Origin: an uncultured euryarchaeote
GTDB taxonomy: Archaea > Thermoplasmatota > Poseidoniia > Poseidoniales > Poseidoniaceae
Assembly (NCBI GenBank): GCA_937892665.1
Contig: CALBJF010000282.1
Location: 1 to 6,349, forward strand
Length of the DNA: 6,349 nucleotides
Direction of reading: 5' to 3'
Of the stretch, positions 1 through 6,349 are shown one piece after another. The position numbers were made by a program, and so were the translations under genes. Each line of letters starts with the position of its first letter. The stretch's first letter is position 1. The notes under the pieces are model-generated. The model made no database searches and was not told the DNA's origin. It was given only the letters and a program-made list of their open reading frames with translations.

Positions 1-1
1 G

Positions 2-892
2 CTTGTACCGATTGTTCTCTTGCTCGGAATTTATCCATTGCTCGACACTCTCGGTGGATCAACCACGACGTATGATGTGGAACAGGAGGGGTTGGGCCAT
101 GACATCATTGTTCATCTTCATGGAATCCTTGTTCCACTCGTTGTGCTTGCTCTACTGTTCAGAATTTGGGACGGCATCGGCTCAATTTCCATCGTCGTTC
201 CAATCCTGGCAGCAGGTCTTGCAACTGGAGCAGCAGGTGTCGTAGCTGCCCATGAATTGGGACATCGGAAACCGAAATCCTTCAGTTGGTGGTTAGGGCG
301 TCTCGATCTTTTTTCTGTTCTCTATCTTCATTTCACAGTCGAACATAATCATACGCATCACAAACACTGGGCGAGAGAAGTTGATCCAACAAGTTCTCCA
401 TGGGGTAGGAGTATCTATGGGCATTTCTTGCGAACGGTTCCACTTCAATTGAGAAACGCCTTCAGAATACGTCGTAAAGATACCTCGATATCTGTGGTCT
501 TGGAAATCAGTCTGTTGATTGCCTTAGCAGCTTGGGGCATGGATTATCTCGTTGCCTTCCTTGGCCAAGCAATTATCGCAATCTATCTTCTTGAATTTGT
601 GAATTACATACAGCATCATGGTCTGCTTCGTGGAGAAGATGAGCGTCCTAATGCCAGTCATGCTTGGGAAAGTCGAAGCCGTTGGTCAAAATATACGTTG
701 ATGAACTTGACACTTCATGCAGCTCATCATCTTCGATCGAGTACGCCTTACGAGCGACTTAAGCCACATGATGAATCACCCCAGTTGCCTGGAGGGTATT
801 ACCAAATGTTCTGGATATCGTTGATTCCACCACTCTTTCATCGATTGATGAGAAAGCGTGTTGATCATTCTGGTGGTGTTGGTGGAGCATAG
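2..892 (+). CDS. AlkB-like membrane di-iron alkane/fatty-acyl monooxygenase, 5'-truncated
   Basis: Partial gene: the frame is open to the left edge, so the TTG at nt 20 need not be the start. The visible 296 residues (numbered from nt 2) compare with about 370-400 for typical AlkB, so roughly the first quarter is missing. The family hydroxylates terminal carbons of alkanes or related lipids in the membrane with a histidine-ligated di-iron site fed by rubredoxin. Visible histidine boxes are HELGH (84-88), EHNHTHH (114-120), NYIQHHGL (201-208) and LHAAHH (238-243), followed by the AlkB-like stretch ending SPQLPGGY and a C-terminal LIPPLFHRLM. Hydrophobic segments lie near 35-56, 60-80 and 162-200. 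The AlkB signature NYxEHYG reads NYIQHHG here, and LQRHSDHH reads LTLHAAHH, so it is a divergent member whose substrate cannot be assigned. No rubredoxin domain is fused at the C-terminus. It overlaps the convergent gmd gene by 28 nt. Family is confident; an alkane substrate is not. Confidence 0.87.
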   Translation, partial: LVPIVLLLGIYPLLDTLGGSTTTYDVEQEGLGHDIIVHLHGILVPLVVLALLFRIWDGIGSISIVVPILAAGLATGAAGVVAAHELGHRKPKSFSWWLGRLDLFSVLYLHFTVEHNHTHHKHWAREVDPTSSPWGRSIYGHFLRTVPLQLRNAFRIRRKDTSISVVLEISLLIALAAWGMDYLVAFLGQAIIAIYLLEFVNYIQHHGLLRGEDERPNASHAWESRSRWSKYTLMNLTLHAAHHLRSSTPYERLKPHDESPQLPGGYYQMFWISLIPPLFHRLMRKRVDHSGGVGGA

Positions 893-1929
893 CCCCCATT
901 GACTGCTTCCTGAACAATCTTCAAATCGGATTCGACCATCATTTGAACCAATTCTTCGAAGGTTGTTTTGGTTTCCCAACCCAACTTTTCCTTGGCGTAA
1001 CTTGGGTCTCCAATGAGAAGGTCAACTTCAGCAGGACGGAAGAACTTCGGATTTGTGCGAACACGAACTATGCCTGATTGATCTGTAGCGATTGTTTCTG
1101 CACCTTCACCTGACCAAGTAATGTCCATACCAATGTGTGAGAAGGCAAGAGAGATCATGTCTCGAATACTGTGGGTTCGTCCTGTAGCAATGACATAATC
1201 TTCCGGCTTGTCTTGTTGAAGCATCTTCCATTGCATCTCAACATAATCGCCAGCGAATCCCCAATCGCGCTTGGATTCAACGTTTCCAATGTAAAGGCAT
1301 TCATCGAATCCATGCTTGATACGAGCAGCCATCATCGTAACCTTTCGTGTAACGAATTCAAGGCCACGTCGTGGGCTTTCGTGGTTGAAAAGGATTCCAG
1401 TACAAGCAAACATGTCGTATGACTCTCGGTAGTTTCGAGTGATTTCAAACGCCATGACCTTTGCACATCCGTAAGGAGAACGTGGATGGAATGGTGTTTC
1501 TTCAGATTGTGGAACTTGTCGAACCTTTCCGTATTGCTCACTTGAACCAGCTTGATAGAATCGGCAACCTGGTGCATGCTTTCGAATTGCTTCGAGGCAT
1601 CGAAGCGCTCCAAGTCCAGTAATGTCTGCAGTCATCATTGGAGATCTCCAAGATTCCGGAACAAAGGACATTGCGCCGAGGTTGTAGAATTCATCTGGTT
1701 TGACTTGATGAACTGCGTTATCAATCGAGTTCTGGTCAGCAAGATCGCCGTTGAGTAGATGAAAATTATCGTTACTCATCAAGTGGTTGATGAGGCTACG
1801 TCCTAGGCTTGGCTGGGATACTCTTCGAACCAACCCATAGACGGTATATCCCTTTCCGAGGAGTAATTCTGCTAGGTATGAACCGTCTTGGCCGGTGATT
1901 CCCGTGATGAGGGCAGTCTTTTCGCTCAT
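865..1929 (-). CDS. gmd: GDP-mannose 4,6-dehydratase
   Basis: Complete 354-residue short-chain dehydrogenase/reductase of the extended, NADP(H)-dependent type. The family converts GDP-D-mannose to GDP-4-keto-6-deoxymannose in the cytoplasm, the precursor of GDP-fucose, GDP-rhamnose or perosamine for surface glycans. Visible motifs are the Rossmann loop TGITGQDGSYL (9-19), the RR cofactor-binding pair (35-36), YNLGAMSFV (82-90), the catalytic GSSE (128-131) with Tyr153 and Lys157 of YGCAK, the family signature NHESPRRG (182-189), RDWGFAGDYV (221-230) and FFRPAEVDLL (297-305). Length is normal for the family (about 340-370). YNLGAMSFVPESW rather than the common YNLAAQSHV places it in a variant subgroup of Gmd. 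The ATG at 1929 puts the Rossmann loop at the expected distance from the N-terminus and has AGGA 6 nt upstream (minus strand, nt 1936-1939). No GDP-fucose synthase or rhamnose reductase follows it, since the next gene downstream is on the opposite strand. It therefore looks monocistronic at its 3' side. Confidence 0.95.
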   Translation of the reverse strand: MSEKTALITGITGQDGSYLAELLLGKGYTVYGLVRRVSQPSLGRSLINHLMSNDNFHLLNGDLADQNSIDNAVHQVKPDEFYNLGAMSFVPESWRSPMMTADITGLGALRCLEAIRKHAPGCRFYQAGSSEQYGKVRQVPQSEETPFHPRSPYGCAKVMAFEITRNYRESYDMFACTGILFNHESPRRGLEFVTRKVTMMAARIKHGFDECLYIGNVESKRDWGFAGDYVEMQWKMLQQDKPEDYVIATGRTHSIRDMISLAFSHIGMDITWSGEGAETIATDQSGIVRVRTNPKFFRPAEVDLLIGDPSYAKEKLGWETKTTFEELVQMMVESDLKIVQEAVNGGYAPPTPPE

Positions 1930-2065
1930 ATCGAATCCTAAACCTTTCCTCTTTTGAAGGCGTCGGAGTTACGCTTGAACTGGAATTCCTTGATACATAC
2001 AAATCTACTAAAGGATAGAGGCATTCCCTAGAAGAGTATATTATGTACACGTTGAAGGGAAATTT
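1930..2065. promoter_or_regulatory. Divergent intergenic region between gmd and the ABC operon
   Basis: This 136-nt stretch is the only sizeable non-coding DNA in the window and separates two divergent starts, so it must contain the upstream signals for both. For the rightward operon an AT-rich TATATTATG lies at 2037-2045, about 20-29 nt before the ATG. It could be an archaeal TATA box or a bacterial -10; I see no well-spaced -35. A purine-rich GAAGGGA at 2054-2060, five bases before the ATG, is a plausible ribosome binding site. For gmd, AGGA on the minus strand at 1936-1939 is a weak ribosome binding site, and an AT-rich stretch near 1990-2005 is a possible promoter element. A perfect 8-nt palindrome GGAATTCC is at 1982-1989, which could be chance. 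No riboswitch or attenuator is evident. Confidence 0.45.
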
Positions 2066-2776
2066 ATGCTGACGGTAAACGATTTGACCAAGAGTTTTGG
2101 TTCTGGTTCAAATAAATTGGAAGTACTCAAAGGCGTGGATATGACCATCACAAAAGGCGAGATGGTTGCTTTAATGGGCCCATCTGGCTGTGGCAAATCC
2201 ACGTTATTGAACATCATCGGAGGCCTTTTGTCTGCAGACAGCGGAGAAATCGACCTAGAAGGGCGAAAGTATGGCCGTCAGAAACCTTCTGATGTTGTTG
2301 ATATCCGAAGAAAGGGTGTCGGCTGGATTTTCCAAGACTTCCATCTTGTTCCATCTCTCTCTGCGAAAGATAATGTCGCTATGGCTCTTGAGTTATGTGG
2401 GTACAAAAGTGAAGAAGCTGAGGAGCGTGCAGTCGCCGCTCTAAACGAGGTTGGGCTCGGCGACCGAACACATCACATTCCTGACCAGTTATCGGGCGGT
2501 CAACAACAACGTGTTGCAATTGCTCGAGCGATTGCAGGAAAGCGTTCTATTCTTCTTGCAGATGAACCTACTGGGAATCTTGATATTGCCAGCGGTAAAG
2601 AAATCATGGAATTATTCAAGAGACTATGCAACGACGAAGAAAATCCGATTTCAATTCTAATGGTCACACACGACCCTGATCTTGCAAAACAGGCAGACCG
2701 AATGTTGTTGCTGCGTGAGGGCAAGACCTCTGCAAGCGATATACGCAGCGCTTGGGGAATTGAAGAGGAGGAATGA
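2066..2776 (+). CDS. ABC transporter ATPase, MacB/LolD-like
   Basis: Complete 236-residue nucleotide-binding subunit that would energise the permease encoded 4 nt downstream, acting at the cytoplasmic face of the membrane as a dimer. All catalytic motifs are present: Walker A GPSGCGKST (38-46), Q-loop Gln90 in WIFQDFHLVP, signature LSGGQQQRVAIARA (142-155), Walker B ILLADEP (162-168) with catalytic Glu167, D-loop GNLD (170-173) and switch His202 in MVTHD. The Q-loop context and the DEPTGNLD form are typical of the LolD/MacB/FtsE group that works with FtsX-fold permeases, and the partner here supports this. Length is normal. The chain ends in an acidic GIEEEE tail. The ATG at 2066 fits the usual N-terminus (LTVNDLTKSFG) and has GAAGGGA upstream. 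Substrate cannot be read from the ATPase; lolD or macB would be too specific a name. Confidence 0.95.
   Translation: MLTVNDLTKSFGSGSNKLEVLKGVDMTITKGEMVALMGPSGCGKSTLLNIIGGLLSADSGEIDLEGRKYGRQKPSDVVDIRRKGVGWIFQDFHLVPSLSAKDNVAMALELCGYKSEEAEERAVAALNEVGLGDRTHHIPDQLSGGQQQRVAIARAIAGKRSILLADEPTGNLDIASGKEIMELFKRLCNDEENPISILMVTHDPDLAKQADRMLLLREGKTSASDIRSAWGIEEEE
2765..2772 (+). promoter_or_regulatory. Strong Shine-Dalgarno site of the permease gene
   Basis: GAGGAGGA, containing a perfect AGGAGG at 2766-2771, sits inside the last codons of the ATPase gene, nine bases before the permease ATG at 2781. It fixes the permease start and implies translation of both genes from one transcript. It also accounts for the Glu-rich C-terminus of the ATPase, which is encoded by the same GAG/GAA bases. 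Confidence 0.8.
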
Positions 2777-2780
2777 TTCT

Positions 2781-5700
2781 ATGTCTGAAGAAACAGAACA
2801 AAAGTCCGTTGAATCAAACGAAATTAAAGAGAATGGGCGTCTTGGTACGTTTATTCATCGAGTAAGAGAATTGCCTTCGAATTACAGAATGGCTCTCGTT
2901 AGCTCATGGCGAAACAAGGAACGAGGTCTTGCAGTCTTTGCAGGTGTCTTCCTTGCGTCCCTTGTCATCACCACAGTTCTTTCCTATGGCGTTGGCTTGA
3001 GCCAAATTTTCCTTGCCACTTCACTCGAAGGCGAACCTGTCGATGCTAAAATTGAATTCGATCGTAAACCAGCATATGGAACAGAGGGCTGGACAAATAA
3101 TTCCTCAGTAATGATGGAAGTCTGTGATGAACTTGTCTCAGACTTCGTGGAATTTACTGACTGTGCCTTGACGTTAGGTCGGCAAGGAATTCATGGTGGT
3201 GGTTTCTTCAATCAAGATTTCATTGTAGCGCAGCCTCTTGAAATGCGTTCGATGGAAGCAAATTCGAATCCGTTATGGGAAGATATCAGCTTCAATTATC
3301 CTGAACTTGAAGATGCAGGTCCACCTATCTCAGAAATGCGTGGAATTCGATTCATGGGTCCAGGTGCCTTTGATGGCGAATTGGCCGATCGATTTGGCGC
3401 GAACATCATCGATGGGCTTGGCGAATGGCCTTCACCAGAGGTCATGGAAGAGAAGAGAGGCTTGATTCTTCCATCCAACATCTATACCGAGGCGAGAGCT
3501 GAAATCGGAAACACAATCGACAAACTATCCTTCGTTTACGTTACACAAACAGCAGAACTTGGTTCTGATTCAATCACTCCGGACAACTGTGCCGGAGAAA
3601 TCACAAGCGAGAGAAACGAACAAACATATTGTCGTGAAGAGTTCATTGTTGAAAATCTCACTATTGTAGGCGTTTACGACCCATGGGATTTTGGAAATCC
3701 AACACTCCCTCCAAACCCTATATTTGCTTCTCTTAACACGCTGTCCGATGAACAACAACGTATTCTCATCGATAACGATCACATCTATCTCTCAATGTCT
3801 GTGAATCGTTCCCTTATTCCATCTTCTTCGACAACAGAAGCAGCAGAATGGCTTGAAGACCTTGGTATGAGGGTTGGTGACCAAGAATATGCAAACGGTA
3901 CAGTAGAAGTGTTTTACTTTGATATCGTAAGCGGAACAATCACCTTTTTGCAAATTTTCCTTGGCCTCATTCAAGCCTTTGATTACATCATCATGATTCC
4001 AATTGTGGTACTATCTATTGCAGTATTGATCTACGGATTGGTTCTGAGTCTTGAACAACGAAGACGAGAAATCAGTATCCAGCGGGTCATAGGTGCAGAT
4101 ACTCAACGATTGAGTGGTATGGTCTTACTTGAATTATCAGTCATTGCCTTCGCAGGTTGGATTGTGGGATACCTACTCGCAATGGTCGCAGTACCGATTG
4201 TCCTCTCCGCTGTAGGATTCTTAGTGTTCTCAGAACTGACAACAGCAGTTAATCCTGCCCTGTCGCTCGGAGCAACACTCTTCACAGCATTTGCAACACT
4301 CGGCGTGGCGCTACTCTTCGGACGTAGCCGCACACGTGAATTCATTGAAATGGAAATAGACGAAGGTGTGCGAACGATTTCGAAGAAACGTCCTCCACGA
4401 CGTTGGCTCCATTGGACAATGTTTACCATTGGTATGCTCTCTTTCACCGATACTGCTCTTGAGCAAAATGGTAGCGAGGATGGTCTGTATTCAAACTTCT
4501 TCCTCGAAGGACTGTTCGGAATCTTCGGACCTTTCTTCTTATGGATTGGCGGTGCGCTTCTTCTTGCTTGGTTGGGTGCTAAAGGTCCTTACATCATGCA
4601 GTTTATCTTCGGCAAGACTGCGTTGTTGAAGGATGTTAAGCGTGGACTGAAAGGTTCAGGTTCATCTGAATCAATCAATAGGCTCTCTGTCATTATGCTT
4701 CTGACGTTATCGATTGTAACGCTGGCAGCAGTACAAGGTTATACAGGGACACTCGTTGATGAGAGAACCGCAGATGCAAACGTAGGTTCTGAATTACAGA
4801 TGGTCATGGACGGCCCTCGAAACCAATCTCAAGTTGAGACAGTTCTTGCCGAATATTATTCTGATGGAGAAATTGTCGCAATGACGGTTCCTCAAATCCT
4901 CCTCAGCCCTTCGGCAGGTGGGGATGCATACCTCACCTACGTTCTGATGAACAACAGTGATGAAGTATTACGGTGGAATCAACAAGCGATTCCAGGAGAC
5001 GGTTCTGATCCTTCAATCTACGGAGGTATGACGTTCACAGCTGGGGCAGAAGCAGCCTATGGTTTGGATTTGTGGGGTTCAGGACGGCGAAGTAATGATG
5101 CAGAAGACATCGTTCTAGCTGCTTCAGATTCACGTTCAGAGCTGGTCAATTTCACATACAATGACATAGATTTCGTTCCATCCAACATCTCTGAAGAAGA
5201 TAGACTTGGCCTGTTGTTTGCCTATGCATCTGTTATGGATACTGATCTCAGCGATGCTAACCTGTCAAACGAGAACCTCTCAAATCGTGACTTTGGTCGA
5301 ACGAATTTCATCAATGCTGATCTCAGTGGAGCGAACTTCTCAAGTGCAAATCTAAGTGAATCAATCTTTATCGATACAGATATCACAGGTACGAATTTCT
5401 CTGAAGCGAACCTTGAAGGAGCAATTTTCTTTTCCTTTGCATCTCTTCTCAGCGCAGGTCCTGAACCAACATTGGAAGATGTTATCGAACGTATTGGGCT
5501 CTATGACCTCAGCGTCACTGAAAGCATTGAAGGGATGATTTGTCCGAATGGAGAAACAGCTCCGGATGAAACATGTACCACCTTCTCTGAATTCTCAGAC
5601 TTCCCAGAGTTGCTCCAACCATTTTTGTTTGCTCAATCGATGGATGTTGTCATCACTCCGCACCAAGAGGAATTGAGGTACATTGGAGTGCACACATTCA

Positions 5701-6349
5701 TTCCTGGCGTTCCAAGTGCTGCTATGGGTTCCTCTCTGATTATTTCAGAAGACTCGTGGAGATCATTTGTTGGAGATGAAAAAGCAGATACGCACAACTC
5801 GACAACTTGGATCATTCATCTTCCTGATATTGGTGGAGATGAGCTGAAAGCACTTGCTTCAAGGGTTGAAGCAGATCCACAAGTCTCGAGCACGAACGAT
5901 TGGGAAACTGCTCACGAAGCAGTTGAGCGAGATGGTGGGCTAATCTTTGGAACACCTGGGCTTCTCTCATTACAATTCGTTGTTGCAAGTATTGCTGCTG
6001 TAGCATCAGCCTTCGTTTTCTTGTCGTTGGTACTCACGCAGCGACAAAAGGAATTGGCGATTCTACAAGCAATAGGGGCAAGTCCTAATCAGATTATTCG
6101 TCTCGTACTGTTTGAGATTTTGTCAATTGTTCTTGTTTCGATGTTGCTCGGAATCATTCTCGGAATTGGTGTCGCTTTCTCCTTTAACGGATTCTTCGAT
6201 GTCTTCGGATTCATCTTCCAGATATTCGGTGGAACGTCGACGGTGATTGAACGTGAATTGGTCTATCCATGGGTTCAACTCGGTTTAGTAACGTTCTCTG
6301 TTTTCGTAGCGGTCGTTCTCGCATTGGTTGTAACAACACGTCGAGCACT
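2781..6349 (+). CDS. Double-FtsX ABC permease with pentapeptide-repeat extracytoplasmic domain, 3'-truncated
   Basis: Start at ATG 2781; frame open without a stop to the right edge (1189 residues). The visible end VVTTRRA resembles the finish of the last FtsX helix, so few residues are probably missing. By eye there are about ten membrane segments: 49-75, 400-423, 453-477, 494-514, 542-557, 578-597, 635-654, 1061-1086, 1114-1134 and 1167-1186. Each FtsX module has one helix, a large external domain, then three helices, with an extra helix pair (542-597) joining the modules. The cytoplasmic coupling loop occurs twice: QRRREISIQRVIGA (426-439) and QRQKELAILQAIGA (1087-1100). Arg/Lys-rich loops fit an N-in topology. 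External domain 1 spans about 76-395 and domain 2 about 655-1060. Domain 2 carries 13 pentapeptide repeats (821-885) then CPNGE...C (921-932). All six cysteines are external and paired. Family relatives such as MacB and LolCE move lipoproteins, lipids or peptides or transmit mechanical work across the membrane; the substrate here is unknown. Forms an operon with the ATPase 4 nt upstream. Confidence 0.9.
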   Translation, partial: MSEETEQKSVESNEIKENGRLGTFIHRVRELPSNYRMALVSSWRNKERGLAVFAGVFLASLVITTVLSYGVGLSQIFLATSLEGEPVDAKIEFDRKPAYGTEGWTNNSSVMMEVCDELVSDFVEFTDCALTLGRQGIHGGGFFNQDFIVAQPLEMRSMEANSNPLWEDISFNYPELEDAGPPISEMRGIRFMGPGAFDGELADRFGANIIDGLGEWPSPEVMEEKRGLILPSNIYTEARAEIGNTIDKLSFVYVTQTAELGSDSITPDNCAGEITSERNEQTYCREEFIVENLTIVGVYDPWDFGNPTLPPNPIFASLNTLSDEQQRILIDNDHIYLSMSVNRSLIPSSSTTEAAEWLEDLGMRVGDQEYANGTVEVFYFDIVSGTITFLQIFLGLIQAFDYIIMIPIVVLSIAVLIYGLVLSLEQRRREISIQRVIGADTQRLSGMVLLELSVIAFAGWIVGYLLAMVAVPIVLSAVGFLVFSELTTAVNPALSLGATLFTAFATLGVALLFGRSRTREFIEMEIDEGVRTISKKRPPRRWLHWTMFTIGMLSFTDTALEQNGSEDGLYSNFFLEGLFGIFGPFFLWIGGALLLAWLGAKGPYIMQFIFGKTALLKDVKRGLKGSGSSESINRLSVIMLLTLSIVTLAAVQGYTGTLVDERTADANVGSELQMVMDGPRNQSQVETVLAEYYSDGEIVAMTVPQILLSPSAGGDAYLTYVLMNNSDEVLRWNQQAIPGDGSDPSIYGGMTFTAGAEAAYGLDLWGSGRRSNDAEDIVLAASDSRSELVNFTYNDIDFVPSNISEEDRLGLLFAYASVMDTDLSDANLSNENLSNRDFGRTNFINADLSGANFSSANLSESIFIDTDITGTNFSEANLEGAIFFSFASLLSAGPEPTLEDVIERIGLYDLSVTESIEGMICPNGETAPDETCTTFSEFSDFPELLQPFLFAQSMDVVITPHQEELRYIGVHTFIPGVPSAAMGSSLIISEDSWRSFVGDEKADTHNSTTWIIHLPDIGGDELKALASRVEADPQVSSTNDWETAHEAVERDGGLIFGTPGLLSLQFVVASIAAVASAFVFLSLVLTQRQKELAILQAIGASPNQIIRLVLFEILSIVLVSMLLGIILGIGVAFSFNGFFDVFGFIFQIFGGTSTVIERELVYPWVQLGLVTFSVFVAVVLALVVTTRRA
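5241..5435 (+). repeat. Pentapeptide-repeat array (13 units) within the permease
   Basis: Thirteen consecutive five-residue units, each 15 nt, are in frame with the permease (residues 821-885). Examples are TDLSD, ANLSN, ADLSG, ANFSS, ANLSE, TNFSE and ANLEG. The central position is Leu or Phe in all units but one (Ile in TDITG), preceded mostly by Asn or Asp, matching the A(D/N)LXX pattern. A less regular unit ASVMD directly upstream (5226-5240) may make 14. The family folds as a right-handed quadrilateral beta-helix, with four units per turn, so this run would make a little over three turns. It lies in the second extracytoplasmic domain, between the helices at 635-654 and 1061-1086. The units vary in sequence, so this is an established protein fold, not a recent DNA expansion. 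Confidence 0.88.

Noticed and set aside
2..892. Ordinary fatty acid desaturase instead of AlkB-type enzyme
   Set aside because: The histidine boxes alone are shared, but NYIQHHGLLR, the spacing to LHAAHH and the SPQLPGGY...LIPPLFHRLM tail match the alkane hydroxylase group specifically.
850..910. Bidirectional terminator at the convergent junction
   Set aside because: The region is coding on both strands, and I find no GC-rich stem followed by a T-run.
865..1929. UDP-glucose 4-epimerase or dTDP-glucose 4,6-dehydratase
   Set aside because: TGITGQDGSYL, NHESPRRG and FFRPAEVDLL are specific to GDP-mannose 4,6-dehydratase among extended short-chain dehydrogenases.
5241..5435. Qnr-like quinolone-protection protein or DNA mimic
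   Set aside because: Those are free cytoplasmic proteins with much longer repeat runs. This array is short and lies outside the membrane within a permease.
5241..5435. Recent tandem DNA repeat or mobile insertion
   Set aside because: Units differ at the nucleotide level, there are no flanking direct or inverted repeats that I can see, and the frame is intact on both sides.
3238..6006. Several short open frames on both strands within the 2781-6349 region
   Set aside because: They overlap the continuous frame-3 permease, lack recognisable motifs, and are shadows. The permease itself lacks a stop only because the window ends.
2066..6349. Naming the system LolCDE or MacAB
   Set aside because: No outer-membrane or adaptor partner (MacA, TolC) and no LolC/LolE pair is visible; only membership of the broader MacB/FtsX-type superfamily is supported.

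Overview
The window carries four protein-coding genes, two of them cut by its edges, packed almost without spacer. I saw no RNA genes, insertion sequences, CRISPR arrays or phage genes. It looks like compact chromosomal DNA of a free-living prokaryote. GC is moderate by eye (not computed), arginine is often CGA/CGT, and one start has a perfect AGGAGG ribosome binding site. The gene mix and the style of the large permease (long extracytoplasmic domains, pentapeptide repeats followed by a CPNG...C motif) remind me of marine planktonic genomes, possibly Poseidoniales (Marine Group II archaea). No taxonomic marker is present, so this host assignment is a low-confidence inference.

Layout. Nt 2-892 (+): C-terminal three quarters of an AlkB-type membrane di-iron monooxygenase, 5' end outside the window. 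Nt 865-1929 (-): complete GDP-mannose 4,6-dehydratase (gmd), converging on the alkB-like gene with a 28-nt tail-to-tail overlap. Nt 1930-2065: a 136-nt divergent intergenic region, the only real non-coding DNA here, which must hold the upstream signals for gmd and for the transporter operon. Nt 2066-2776 (+): ATPase of a MacB/LolD-type ABC system. Nt 2781 to the right edge (+): its partner permease, at least 1189 residues, in frame and stop-free to the edge and almost complete.

How they work together. The ATPase and permease form a clear two-gene operon. The permease has two FtsX modules in one chain, so it probably supplies both membrane halves of a type VII (mechanotransmission) ABC complex. 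Its second extracytoplasmic domain contains an uninterrupted run of 13 pentapeptide repeats (nt 5241-5435), a right-handed beta-helix fold not normally part of FtsX permeases. This is the most unusual feature of the window. Gmd makes the precursor of 6-deoxyhexoses for surface glycans. The AlkB-like enzyme oxidises a hydrophobic substrate in the membrane. Nothing in the sequence ties these two functionally to the transporter beyond adjacency.
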